In this document: positions 56,336 to 64,000 of the stretch, piece after piece
Layout of the letters: each line of letters begins with the position of its first letter
How positions within the stretch are numbered: the stretch's first letter is position 1
Assembly: GCF_019218755.1 (NCBI RefSeq)
Contig: NZ_JAHUWZ010000002.1
Coordinates: forward strand, 806,001 to 870,000
Origin: Acidovorax sp. sif1233
GTDB lineage: Bacteria; Pseudomonadota; Gammaproteobacteria; Burkholderiales; Burkholderiaceae_C
DNA length: 64,000 nt
Direction of reading: 5' to 3'
Made by a program: the position numbers and the translations under genes
The notes under the pieces: model-generated
Seen by the model: only the letters and a program-made list of their open reading frames with translations
Databases searched by the model: none
What the model was told of the DNA's origin: nothing

Positions 56336-58036
56336 ATGACAAACGAAGAAATCATCGCCCAGTATGGTCCCCGTGAATCGATGGAATACGACGTGGTGGT
56401 CGTTGGCGGCGGCCCCGGCGGCCTGGCCACCGCGATCCGCCTGAAGCAGCTGGCCGCTGAAAAAGGCCAGGATGTCTCGGTGGTGGTGCTGGAAAAAGGC
56501 TCCGAGCCCGGCGCGCACATCCTCTCGGGCGCCATCATGGACCCCAAGGCGCTCTCCGAGCTGATCCCCGACTGGAAAAAACGCGGCGCCCCGCTGAACC
56601 AGCCGGTGACCGATGACGCCTACATCTTCCTGTCGGAAAAGTCGGGCTTTCGTGTCCCCAACGTCTTCCTGCCGCCGTTCGCGCAGAACCACGGTAACTA
56701 CATCGTTCGCCTGGGCGACGTGACCAAGTGGATGGCCGAGCAGGCCGAGGCGCTGGGCGTGGAGATCTTCCCCGGCTTCGCGGCCGCCGAGGTGCTCTAC
56801 AACGACAACGGTTCCGTCAAGGGCGTGGCCACCGGCAACATGGGTGTCGGCAAGGACGGCGAGCCCACCGAGAACTTCCAGCTGGGCATGGAACTGCTGG
56901 GCAAGTACACCGTGTTCGCCGAAGGCGCACGCGGCCACCTGGGCCGCCAGCTGATCGCGCGCTACAAGCTGGACGCAGACCGCGACCCGCAAAGCTTCGG
57001 CATCGGCGTGAAGGAGCTGTGGGAGATCGACCCCAAGAAGCACCAGCCCGGCTTCGTGATGCACACCGCCGGCTGGCCCATGGAGAACGACACCTACGGC
57101 GGCGCGTTCCTGTACCACCTGGACGACAACAAGGTCGCGCTCGGTTTCGTGACCGGCCTGGGCTACCAGAACCCCTACCTCAGCCCGTTCGAGGAATTCC
57201 AGCGCTGGAAGACGCACCCGAACGTCCGCTACTACTTCGAGAACGACAAGGGCGAGATCACCGCCAAGCGCCTGTCGTATGGCGCGCGCGCCATCAACGC
57301 CAGCGGCATCAACGCCCTGCCCAAGACCATCTTCCCGGGCGGCGCGCTCGTGGGCTGCAACGCGGGCTACCTGAACGTGGGCCGCATCAAGGGCAGCCAC
57401 GCCGCCATCAAGACCGGCATGCTGGCCGCGGAGGCTGCCTACGACGCCATCGTGGCCGGCCGCCAGCACGACGAACTCAAGGCCTACCCCGAGGCATTCG
57501 AGGCCAGCTGGCTCTACACCGAGCTGAACAAGGACCGCAACTTCAAGAACTGGTTCAAGTACGGCCTGACCACGGCCACGCTGATGAACGGTTTCGAGCA
57601 GTTCGTGCTGCGCGGCCACATCCCCTGGACGCTGCACCGCGACAAGCCCGACCATGCCTACTTGAAGCCCGCGGCCGAGTGCAAGCCCATCGTCTACCCC
57701 AAGCCCGACGGCAAGCTGACCTTCGATCGCCTCTCCAGCGTCTTCATCAGCAACACCAACCACGAAGAAAACCAGCCCGCCCACCTGACGCTCAAGGATG
57801 CGAGCGTGCCGGTCAACATCAACCTGGCCAAGTACGCCGGCCCCGAGGCCCGCTACTGCCCGGCGGGTGTGTACGAGTTCGTGCCCGACACCGCCAAGGG
57901 CGGCGATGCGCAGCGCCTGCAGATCAACGCGCAGAACTGCGTGCACTGCAAGACCTGCGACATCAAGGACCCGACGCAGAACATCGTGTGGGTCACGCCC
58001 GAGGGCGGCGGCGGCCCCAACTACTCGGGCATGTAG
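56336..58036 (+). CDS. Electron transfer flavoprotein-ubiquinone oxidoreductase
   Basis: A 566-aa membrane-associated flavoprotein passing electrons from ETF to ubiquinone. The FAD motif is VVVVGGGPGGLATAIRL (~residue 17), and the C-terminal ferredoxin-like [4Fe-4S] site is NCVHCKTCDIKDPTQNI, preceded by CPAG. The length is normal. It would serve acyl-CoA and amino-acid dehydrogenases. It is divergent from the SDR, and an efficient terminator within repeat E follows. Confidence 0.96.
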   Translation: MTNEEIIAQYGPRESMEYDVVVVGGGPGGLATAIRLKQLAAEKGQDVSVVVLEKGSEPGAHILSGAIMDPKALSELIPDWKKRGAPLNQPVTDDAYIFLSEKSGFRVPNVFLPPFAQNHGNYIVRLGDVTKWMAEQAEALGVEIFPGFAAAEVLYNDNGSVKGVATGNMGVGKDGEPTENFQLGMELLGKYTVFAEGARGHLGRQLIARYKLDADRDPQSFGIGVKELWEIDPKKHQPGFVMHTAGWPMENDTYGGAFLYHLDDNKVALGFVTGLGYQNPYLSPFEEFQRWKTHPNVRYYFENDKGEITAKRLSYGARAINASGINALPKTIFPGGALVGCNAGYLNVGRIKGSHAAIKTGMLAAEAAYDAIVAGRQHDELKAYPEAFEASWLYTELNKDRNFKNWFKYGLTTATLMNGFEQFVLRGHIPWTLHRDKPDHAYLKPAAECKPIVYPKPDGKLTFDRLSSVFISNTNHEENQPAHLTLKDASVPVNINLAKYAGPEARYCPAGVYEFVPDTAKGGDAQRLQINAQNCVHCKTCDIKDPTQNIVWVTPEGGGGPNYSGM

Positions 58037-58091
58037 CTATAAAAATCATAGCGCCTTGCGCTTGATGGGCCTGCGCTGCAGGCCTTTTTTT
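58034..58091 (+). terminator. Repeat-derived terminator after ETF-QO (copy E)
   Basis: GCTATAAAAATCATAGCGCCTTGCGCTT resembles the left half of the dispersed repeats, and its right part GGCCTGC-GCT-GCAGGCC (58068-58084) is followed by T7, giving a rho-independent terminator. It may be a repeat copy used as terminator. It overlaps the stop codon region by a few bases. Confidence 0.6.
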
Positions 58092-58107
58092 ATTGGATTT
58101 TCCAAAC

Positions 58108-59772
58108 TCAAACCGCTGCACGAACGAGCTGGAACTGCCCCATGGCCTGCGCCAGCCGGTGCGCCTGGTCCTGGAGGCTCTGCGCGGCCGCCGCGCCCTC
58201 TTCCACCAGCGCGGCGTTCTGCTGCGTCATGTGGTCGAGCTGGTCCACCGCCTGGCTCACCTGGCCGATCTGCGTGCTCTGTTCGGTGCTGGCCTCGTTG
58301 ATCTCGGACATCAGCGCAGTCACGCGCTCCACGCTGCGGACGATGTCGTCCATGGTGGAGCCCGCGGTCACCACCAGCCTCGCGCCGTCGCTCACCTTGT
58401 CCACGCTGTCGGCGATCAGCGCCTTGATCTCGCGCGCCGCGTTGGCGCTGCGCCCGGCCAGGCCCCGCACCTCGCTGGCCACCACGGCGAATCCGCGGCC
58501 CTGCTCACCGGCACGGGCCGCCTCCACCGCCGCGTTCAACGCCAGGATGTTGGTCTGGAACGCGATGCCGTCGATGATGCCCACGATGTCGGCGATCTTC
58601 TGGCTGCTGGCATTGATCTCTTCCATCGTCGTGACCACCTGGCCGACCACCTCGCCACCTTTGCTGGCCACCCCCTTGGCATTGCGCGCCAGCGCATGGG
58701 CCTGACCGGTGCTGTCGGCATTGGCCGCCACCATCTGCGCCAGCTGGGCAATGCTCGCCGCCGTCTGCTGCAGGCTGCTGGCCGCATGCTCGGTGCGCGC
58801 GCTCAGGTCGGTGTTGCCCGCCGCCACCTCGGAGCTGGCCACGTGGATGGAATCGCCCGCATCGCGCACCTCGGTCACCACATAGTGCAAGGACTCGACC
58901 ATGGCGTTGAGCGCGGTGAGCAACTGCCCGATCTCGTCCGTGCGGCGGGTCTCCAGGTGCACCGTGAGATCGCCGTTCGCCACCTGCGCGGCGGCCTCGC
59001 ACGCCTGGCGCAGCGGCAGCACGATGGAGCGCCGCAGCAGCCACCCGAACAACCCCGACAGGCCCACCACCACCAGCACGGCGATGGCGCTGATCCATTG
59101 CGCGCGCAATGCGTCGGCGACCATGGTGTCGGCCGCCGCCAGCGATGACTGCTCCGACGCATCGAGCAACAGGTCGATCGCCTGCAGGTAGCGCGTGAGC
59201 GCTGCGGCATGGTCCTGCAGCTCCTTCTGGCTGATCACCTTGGACTCCAGGGCGTTCTGCACCAGCGTGTCGCGCAGTGCCGCGTACTGCTGGCGCTGCG
59301 CCTGGGCCGCCGCCCACAGGGGCTTGGTGTGCTCGGCGGTGGAAGCACCGGCCAGCGCCGCCTCGATGCGCCCGCGCATGGCGTCTTCATCCGCCAGCTG
59401 CTTGCGCAGCTCGGCCACCAGGGGGAAAACGTCGGACGACACCGTGGCGCGCAGCGCGATCTGGCCGATGGTGACGGACTGCGTCTTCCAGTCGCGCACC
59501 GAGCGCTCGATGGGCAGCTGCTCACCCGCAAGCAGAGCGGCCTGGCGGCGGGTGCCCTCGCCTGTCATCCAGGTCATCGCACCCAGCAGGGCCACCGCGC
59601 AGCCCAGCAGGCCAAAGCTGGTGGCGAGCTTCTGGCCCACGCTCAGGTTGCGCCGCCGGGGGGGCGCCGCGGTGCCGCCGCCGTCGGCGGTGCGCGCCGA
59701 CGCCTGGGCCCGTGGCGAAGCCCTTGCCTGGGCGGGCAATGCCGACGCGGTGGTGGCAGGCAGATAGCTCAT
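58108..59772 (-). CDS. Methyl-accepting chemotaxis protein
   Basis: A 554-aa chemoreceptor. It has a Pro/Ala-rich cytoplasmic N-terminus, a first transmembrane helix near residues 48-68, a periplasmic four-helix-type sensor, and a second transmembrane helix (~residues 222-242). A HAMP linker and a signalling domain follow, with the hairpin tip DGIAFQTNILALNAAVEAAR and adjacent methylation helices. There is no C-terminal CheR-binding pentapeptide. The ligand is unknown. Confidence 0.94.
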   Translation of the reverse strand: MSYLPATTASALPAQARASPRAQASARTADGGGTAAPPRRRNLSVGQKLATSFGLLGCAVALLGAMTWMTGEGTRRQAALLAGEQLPIERSVRDWKTQSVTIGQIALRATVSSDVFPLVAELRKQLADEDAMRGRIEAALAGASTAEHTKPLWAAAQAQRQQYAALRDTLVQNALESKVISQKELQDHAAALTRYLQAIDLLLDASEQSSLAAADTMVADALRAQWISAIAVLVVVGLSGLFGWLLRRSIVLPLRQACEAAAQVANGDLTVHLETRRTDEIGQLLTALNAMVESLHYVVTEVRDAGDSIHVASSEVAAGNTDLSARTEHAASSLQQTAASIAQLAQMVAANADSTGQAHALARNAKGVASKGGEVVGQVVTTMEEINASSQKIADIVGIIDGIAFQTNILALNAAVEAARAGEQGRGFAVVASEVRGLAGRSANAAREIKALIADSVDKVSDGARLVVTAGSTMDDIVRSVERVTALMSEINEASTEQSTQIGQVSQAVDQLDHMTQQNAALVEEGAAAAQSLQDQAHRLAQAMGQFQLVRAAV

Positions 59773-59873
59773 GAAAATCCCTTCCCTGGTTCAACATGCG
59801 CCCCACGGGGGCGGCTGGCGTGCAGGAACGCAAGCGCCGTGCCTGCCCCTGGCCGCGGCGTTCCTGCCCCGGC

Positions 59874-62800
59874 TCAATGCGCCGCACATTCCCCATAGCC
59901 GCCGCCGCCGGGCGTGGAGATCTCGAACACATCGCCCGGCTCCATGAGCGCGGCGCCGATGTGGCCCAGTTCCTCAACCTGGCCATTGGCGCGCAGCACC
60001 CGGTTGGACCCGGCACGGCCCGGCTGGCCGCCTGCCATGCCAAAGGCGGGATTGAGCCGGCCGTTGGACAGGATGCTGGCGGTCATGGCCTGCAGAAAGC
60101 GCACGCGCCGCACGCCGCCATCGCCGCCGGCCCAGCGCCCGGCGCCGCCGGACCCGCGCTGGATCTCGTAGCTGTCGAGTACCACCGGGAAGCGGAACTC
60201 CAGCACCTCGGGGTCGGTCAGGCGCGAGTTGGTCATGTGGGTCTGGACCACGCTGGTGCCGTCGAACCCGCGCACCGTGCGGCCCGAGGCATCGAACACC
60301 GCGCCCGCGCCGCTGCCGCCGGCGATGGTTTCGTAGTACTGGTACTGCGCGTTGCCAAAGGTGAAGTTGTTCATGGTGGGCTGGCTGCCCGCCATCACGC
60401 CCAAGGCGCCGAACAGCGCATTGGTGATGCAGGTGGACGTCTCCACATTGCCCGCCACCACCGAGGCCGGCGGGTTGGGGTTGAGCATGGAGCCCTGCGG
60501 GATGAGGACCTGCAAGGGCTTCAAGCACCCGGCGTTGAGCGGAATGTCGTCGTCCACCAGCGTGCGGAACACGTACAGCACCGCGGCCATGCACACCGCA
60601 CGCGGCGCGTTGAAGTTGTTGGTCTGCTGCGCGCTGGTGCCCGCGAAGTCGATCACCGCGCTGCGCTCGGCCACGTTGACCTTGACCGATACGCTGATCT
60701 GCGCGCCGTTGTCGAGCGGCAGGGTGAACTGCCCGTCCTTGAGCTGCGTGATCACGCGGCGCACCGATTCTTCGGCGTTGTCCTGCACATGGCGCATGTA
60801 GGCCTGCACGACGGGAAGGCCGAACTGCTCCACCATCTTCGCGAGCTCCTGCACGCCCTTTTCGTTGGCCGCGATCTGCGCGCGCAGGTCGGCCAGGTTC
60901 TGCTCTGGGTTGCGGCTCGGGTACGCCGTGGTGCCGCCGCCCGTGGCCAGCAGGGTGCGCACCTCCTCTTCCAGGAAGATGCCGCGGTCCACCAGCTTCA
61001 CGTTGTTGATCTGCACGCCCTCTTCGTCGATGCGCGTGGAAAACGGCGGCATGGAGCCCGGCGTGGTGCCGCCGATGTCCGCATGGTGGCCCCGGCTGCC
61101 GACGTAGAACGTGGGCTCCGCGCCTTCGGCCACGTACACCGGCGTGATCACCGTCACATCGGGCAGATGGGTGCCGCCATGGTAGGGGTCGTTGAGCATG
61201 AACACATCGCCGGGGTGCATCTTGCCGGTGTTCTCGCGGATCACGGTCTTGATGCTCTCGCCCATCGAACCCAGGTGCACCGGCATGTGCGGCGCGTTGG
61301 CGATCAGGTTGCCGGTGGCATCGAACAGCGCGCAGCTGAAGTCCAGCCGCTCCTTGATGTTCACCGAGTACGCGGTGTTCTGCAGCTGCAGGCCCATCTG
61401 CTCGGCGATGTTCATGAACAGGTTGTTGAACACCTCCAGCAGCACCGGGTCCACCGTGGTGCCGGCGGCGTACTGCACCTTGCGCGCGGTCACGCGGTCC
61501 AGCACCAGGTGGTCCAGGTCGGTCAGGCGCGCCGACCAGCCCGGCTCCACCACGGTGGTGGTGTTCTTCTCGGCAATGATCGCGGGGCCGGGGACCACGT
61601 CGCCGGGGCGCAGGTCCTCGCGCACCACCAGGGCTGCGTCGTGCCACTCGCTGCCCGAATACATCTTCACCGTTTCGCGCAGCGGGTGCTTGCGGTGGGC
61701 GTGCACCGGCAGGCGCGGCTCTGCGGGCGCATCGCCGGCGATCACCGCCTCGACCGACACGGCCTCCACCACCAGGCCCTTGCCCACCATCAGGAAGGCA
61801 AAGCGCTGGCGGTACGCCGCTTCGAAGGCGGACTGGATGGCCGCCATGTCGCCAAAGGGCACGACCAGCGCGGAGTCGGTGCCTTCGTAGCGCACATGCA
61901 CGTTGTGGCGCACCTGCACCGGGTTGGCACTGACCTGCTGGCGCTCCAGCTCGGCCTGGGCGGCAGAGCCCAGCGTGTCCAGGCGCTCGGCGATCAGAGG
62001 CAGCACCTCGGCGGCCAGTGGCATCTCCACCGCCTGCTCGCGGATCACGTTCTGGTCCGCCAGGCCCATGCCGTAGGCACTGAGCACGCCCGCCAGCGGG
62101 TGCACGAACACCCGCGTCATGCCCAGGGCATCGGCCACCAAACAAGCATGCTGGCCGCCCGCGCCGCCAAAGCATTGCAGCGTGTAGCGCGTGACGTCGT
62201 AGCCGCGCGCCACGCTGATCTTCTTGATCGCGTTGGCCATCTGCTGCACGGCGATCTGGATGAAGCCTTCGGCCACTTCCTCGGGCTTGCGCCGGGTCTG
62301 CGTGGCGATGTCCTGAAAACGTTCGCGCACCGCGTCGGCGTCCAGCGTCTCATTGGCGGCCGGGCCGAACACGCTGGGGAAGTAGCGTGGCTGCACCTTG
62401 CCGACCATCACGTTCGCGTCCGTCACGGCCAGCGGGCCACCCCGGCGGTAGCTGACGGGGCCGGGGTTGGCACCCGCGCTCTCCGGGCCCACGCGGAACC
62501 GCGAGCCGTCGTACGCCAGCACCGAGCCGCCGCCGGCCGCCACCGTGTGGATGCTCATCATGGGCGCGCGCATGCGTACACCCGCCACATGAGTCTCGAA
62601 CTCGCGCTCGAACGCACCGGCGTAGTGGCTCACGTCGGTGGACGTGCCGCCCATGTCGAAGCCGATGACCTTCTCGTGCCCCGCCAGGCCCGCCGTGCGC
62701 GCCATGCCCACGATGCCGCCCGCCGGGCCGGACAGGATCGCGTCCTTGCCCTGGAAGGTGCCCGCATCGGTCAGGCCGCCCGACGACTGCATGAAGAACA

Positions 62801-63536
62801 GCTTGACCCCTGGCATCTCGCTGGCCACCTGGTCCACGTAGCGGCGCAGGATGGGCGAGAGGTATGCATCCACCACCGTGGTGTCGCCCCGGCTCACGAA
62901 CTTCATCATGGGGCTGGTTTCATGCGATGTGCTGATCTGCGTGAACCCCACCGACAGGGCGATGCGCTGCGCCGCCTTTTCGTGCTGCGCGTAGCGGTAG
63001 CCGTGCATGAACACGATGGCCACGCTGCGCAGGCCGCGCCCATAGGCGGCCAGCAGGTCGCCCCGGAGCGTGGCTTCATCCAGCAGCTGCAGCACGTCCC
63101 CCCGGGCGCCCATGCGCTCGCGGGCCTCGATCACGTCGCTGTACAGCAGCTCGGGCAGCTGGATGTGGCGGTCGAAGAGGCGTGGGCGGTTCTGGTACGC
63201 GATGCGCAGCGCGTCGCGAAAGCCGCGCGTGGTGACCAGCAGCGTGGGCTCGCCCTTGCGCTCCAGCAGCGCGTTGGTGGCCACCGTGGTGCCCATCTTC
63301 ACGCACTCCACTTGCGCTGACGTGACCGGCTCGCCGGGTTTCAGCCCCAGCAGGTGCCGTATGCCCGCCACCGCCGCGTCCTTGTACTGCTCGGGGTTTT
63401 CGGACAGCAGCTTGTGGGTGGTGAGCGACCCATCGGGCCGCCTGGCCACGATGTCGGTGAAAGTGCCGCCCCGGTCGATCCAGAACTGCCAGCGGTTGCC
63501 AGCCGGTGCGGTGGTCACTGTAGAGGGAACTTGCAT
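59874..63536 (-). CDS. 5-oxoprolinase / hydantoinase family protein (HyuA-HyuB fusion)
   Basis: A 1220-aa single-chain protein. The N-terminal HyuA-like half starts [20 protein letters not shown] and has an ATPase-like strand [19 protein letters not shown]. The C-terminal HyuB-like half contains [18 protein letters not shown] and [16 protein letters not shown]. It ends PGGGGYGE. Full-length OplA-type enzymes of ~1200 aa cleave 5-oxo-L-proline (ATP-dependent) to glutamate. The ATG at 63536 is chosen; a GTG at 63551 is possible. It lies downstream of a TRAP binding protein, which may supply 5-oxoproline or a related lactam. Confidence 0.92.
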   Translation of the reverse strand: MQVPSTVTTAPAGNRWQFWIDRGGTFTDIVARRPDGSLTTHKLLSENPEQYKDAAVAGIRHLLGLKPGEPVTSAQVECVKMGTTVATNALLERKGEPTLLVTTRGFRDALRIAYQNRPRLFDRHIQLPELLYSDVIEARERMGARGDVLQLLDEATLRGDLLAAYGRGLRSVAIVFMHGYRYAQHEKAAQRIALSVGFTQISTSHETSPMMKFVSRGDTTVVDAYLSPILRRYVDQVASEMPGVKLFFMQSSGGLTDAGTFQGKDAILSGPAGGIVGMARTAGLAGHEKVIGFDMGGTSTDVSHYAGAFEREFETHVAGVRMRAPMMSIHTVAAGGGSVLAYDGSRFRVGPESAGANPGPVSYRRGGPLAVTDANVMVGKVQPRYFPSVFGPAANETLDADAVRERFQDIATQTRRKPEEVAEGFIQIAVQQMANAIKKISVARGYDVTRYTLQCFGGAGGQHACLVADALGMTRVFVHPLAGVLSAYGMGLADQNVIREQAVEMPLAAEVLPLIAERLDTLGSAAQAELERQQVSANPVQVRHNVHVRYEGTDSALVVPFGDMAAIQSAFEAAYRQRFAFLMVGKGLVVEAVSVEAVIAGDAPAEPRLPVHAHRKHPLRETVKMYSGSEWHDAALVVREDLRPGDVVPGPAIIAEKNTTTVVEPGWSARLTDLDHLVLDRVTARKVQYAAGTTVDPVLLEVFNNLFMNIAEQMGLQLQNTAYSVNIKERLDFSCALFDATGNLIANAPHMPVHLGSMGESIKTVIRENTGKMHPGDVFMLNDPYHGGTHLPDVTVITPVYVAEGAEPTFYVGSRGHHADIGGTTPGSMPPFSTRIDEEGVQINNVKLVDRGIFLEEEVRTLLATGGGTTAYPSRNPEQNLADLRAQIAANEKGVQELAKMVEQFGLPVVQAYMRHVQDNAEESVRRVITQLKDGQFTLPLDNGAQISVSVKVNVAERSAVIDFAGTSAQQTNNFNAPRAVCMAAVLYVFRTLVDDDIPLNAGCLKPLQVLIPQGSMLNPNPPASVVAGNVETSTCITNALFGALGVMAGSQPTMNNFTFGNAQYQYYETIAGGSGAGAVFDASGRTVRGFDGTSVVQTHMTNSRLTDPEVLEFRFPVVLDSYEIQRGSGGAGRWAGGDGGVRRVRFLQAMTASILSNGRLNPAFGMAGGQPGRAGSNRVLRANGQVEELGHIGAALMEPGDVFEISTPGGGGYGECAAH

Positions 63537-63554
63537 GGTGATGAGACTCACTGG

Positions 63555-64000
63555 TTAACGTTGAAAGTAGTACGGAATGAAAATCTTGTTGGCCTCATTG
63601 CCGACGGACTGCACCCACTCGCGGGAGAAGCGTTCTCCCAGGCGCCGGAGTTCGGAGTCCAGCTCGGCAGGGGCGCGGTCCACCTTGATGCCCCTGCGCT
63701 GAAGTTCGGCCACCGACTCTTCGGCCACCGCCGCGCTCAGGGCCCAGCCGCGCGCCTCGGCCTGCGCGGCGGCCTGGACCACCGCCTCGCGCACGCTGGC
63801 GGGCAGCGCATCGAAGGCCTGCTGGTTGACAAAAACGATGTTCTTGGGAAACCAGGCGTTGATGCCGTAGTACTGCCGGATCTGGCCCCAGACCTGGTTT
63901 TCCACCCCGGTCAGGGCCGAGGTGATCATGGAGTCGAGCTTGCCCGCCGACAGCGCCTTGTTGACGTCGACCATGGGCACATCCACCGGCGTGGCGCCCA
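63555..64000 (-). CDS. TRAP transporter substrate-binding protein (DctP), 5' end outside window
   Basis: The C-terminal ~148 residues of a DctP-family binding protein; the frame is open to the right edge. TRAP-typical segments are PVDVPMVDVNKALSAGKLD, the WGQIRQYYGINAW ligand-side strand and the AFDALPASVREAV helix. The 5-oxoprolinase gene begins just after its stop, so a common operon is likely. The DctQ/M partners, if present, lie outside the window. Confidence 0.88.
   Translation of the reverse strand, partial: GATPVDVPMVDVNKALSAGKLDSMITSALTGVENQVWGQIRQYYGINAWFPKNIVFVNQQAFDALPASVREAVVQAAAQAEARGWALSAAVAEESVAELQRRGIKVDRAPAELDSELRRLGERFSREWVQSVGNEANKIFIPYYFQR

Overview
The window is GC-rich, densely coded chromosomal DNA from a betaproteobacterium, most likely a Comamonadaceae member close to Acidovorax. 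The pointers are gene content (TRAP and Bug/TTT solute-binding proteins, imuA-imuB-dnaE2, a PotA-type GABA cluster, IPTL-CTERM) and a short dispersed palindromic repeat around an AGCGCTT/AAGCGCT hairpin. The genus is inferred from general knowledge, not from a search. I see no transposase, integrase, phage gene, CRISPR array or rRNA.

Layout. 0-9.6 kb: the end of a branched-chain amino-acid-type binding protein, then a translationally coupled hydroxyproline set (4-hydroxyproline 2-epimerase, three-subunit D-hydroxyproline dehydrogenase, Ldh-family imino-acid reductase), a DctQ-DctM-DctP TRAP importer and an FCD-type GntR regulator. 9.7-18.6 kb: a MocR/GabR regulator divergent from gabT, a PotABCD-type ABC importer and gabD, which together read as GABA uptake and catabolism to succinate. 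18.7-22.4 kb: a YeeE/YedE sulfur transporter, an exported rhodanese, tRNA-Gly(CCC) and an RluA-type pseudouridine synthase. 22.5-30.8 kb: an AsmA-family protein, then the SOS mutagenesis cassette imuA-imuB-dnaE2 behind a LexA box. The dnaE2 gene carries an in-frame copy of the dispersed repeat.

30.9-44.6 kb: an IPTL-CTERM protein, an HD-GYP-like protein with an FNR/ANR box upstream, and tiny exported paralogues. Two of these, with identical-length 164-nt leaders, form direct repeats flanking a complete carbohydrate/polyol cluster. That cluster holds an FGGY kinase, a GlpD-like dehydrogenase, a GntR-UTRA regulator, a ribose-type ABC importer, an aldo/keto reductase and a DhnA-type class I aldolase. 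Its divergent promoter has three TGTCRTRACA sites. The substrate is unknown and the gene combination looks unusual; this is my best candidate for an undescribed system.

44.6-64 kb: 3-oxoacid CoA-transferase with a divergent PAS-LuxR regulator and a PcaC homologue; katG with an OxyR-like site; a hydroxyacid dehydrogenase/RraA-like aldolase/Bug/IclR module; an AhpD-like protein; a thioesterase; an SDR divergent from ETF-ubiquinone oxidoreductase across a TetR-type palindrome; a chemoreceptor; a 5-oxoprolinase; and the end of another TRAP binding protein. The overall picture is an organism that scavenges amino acids, polyols and organic acids, with many small importer-plus-catabolism modules each carrying its own regulator.
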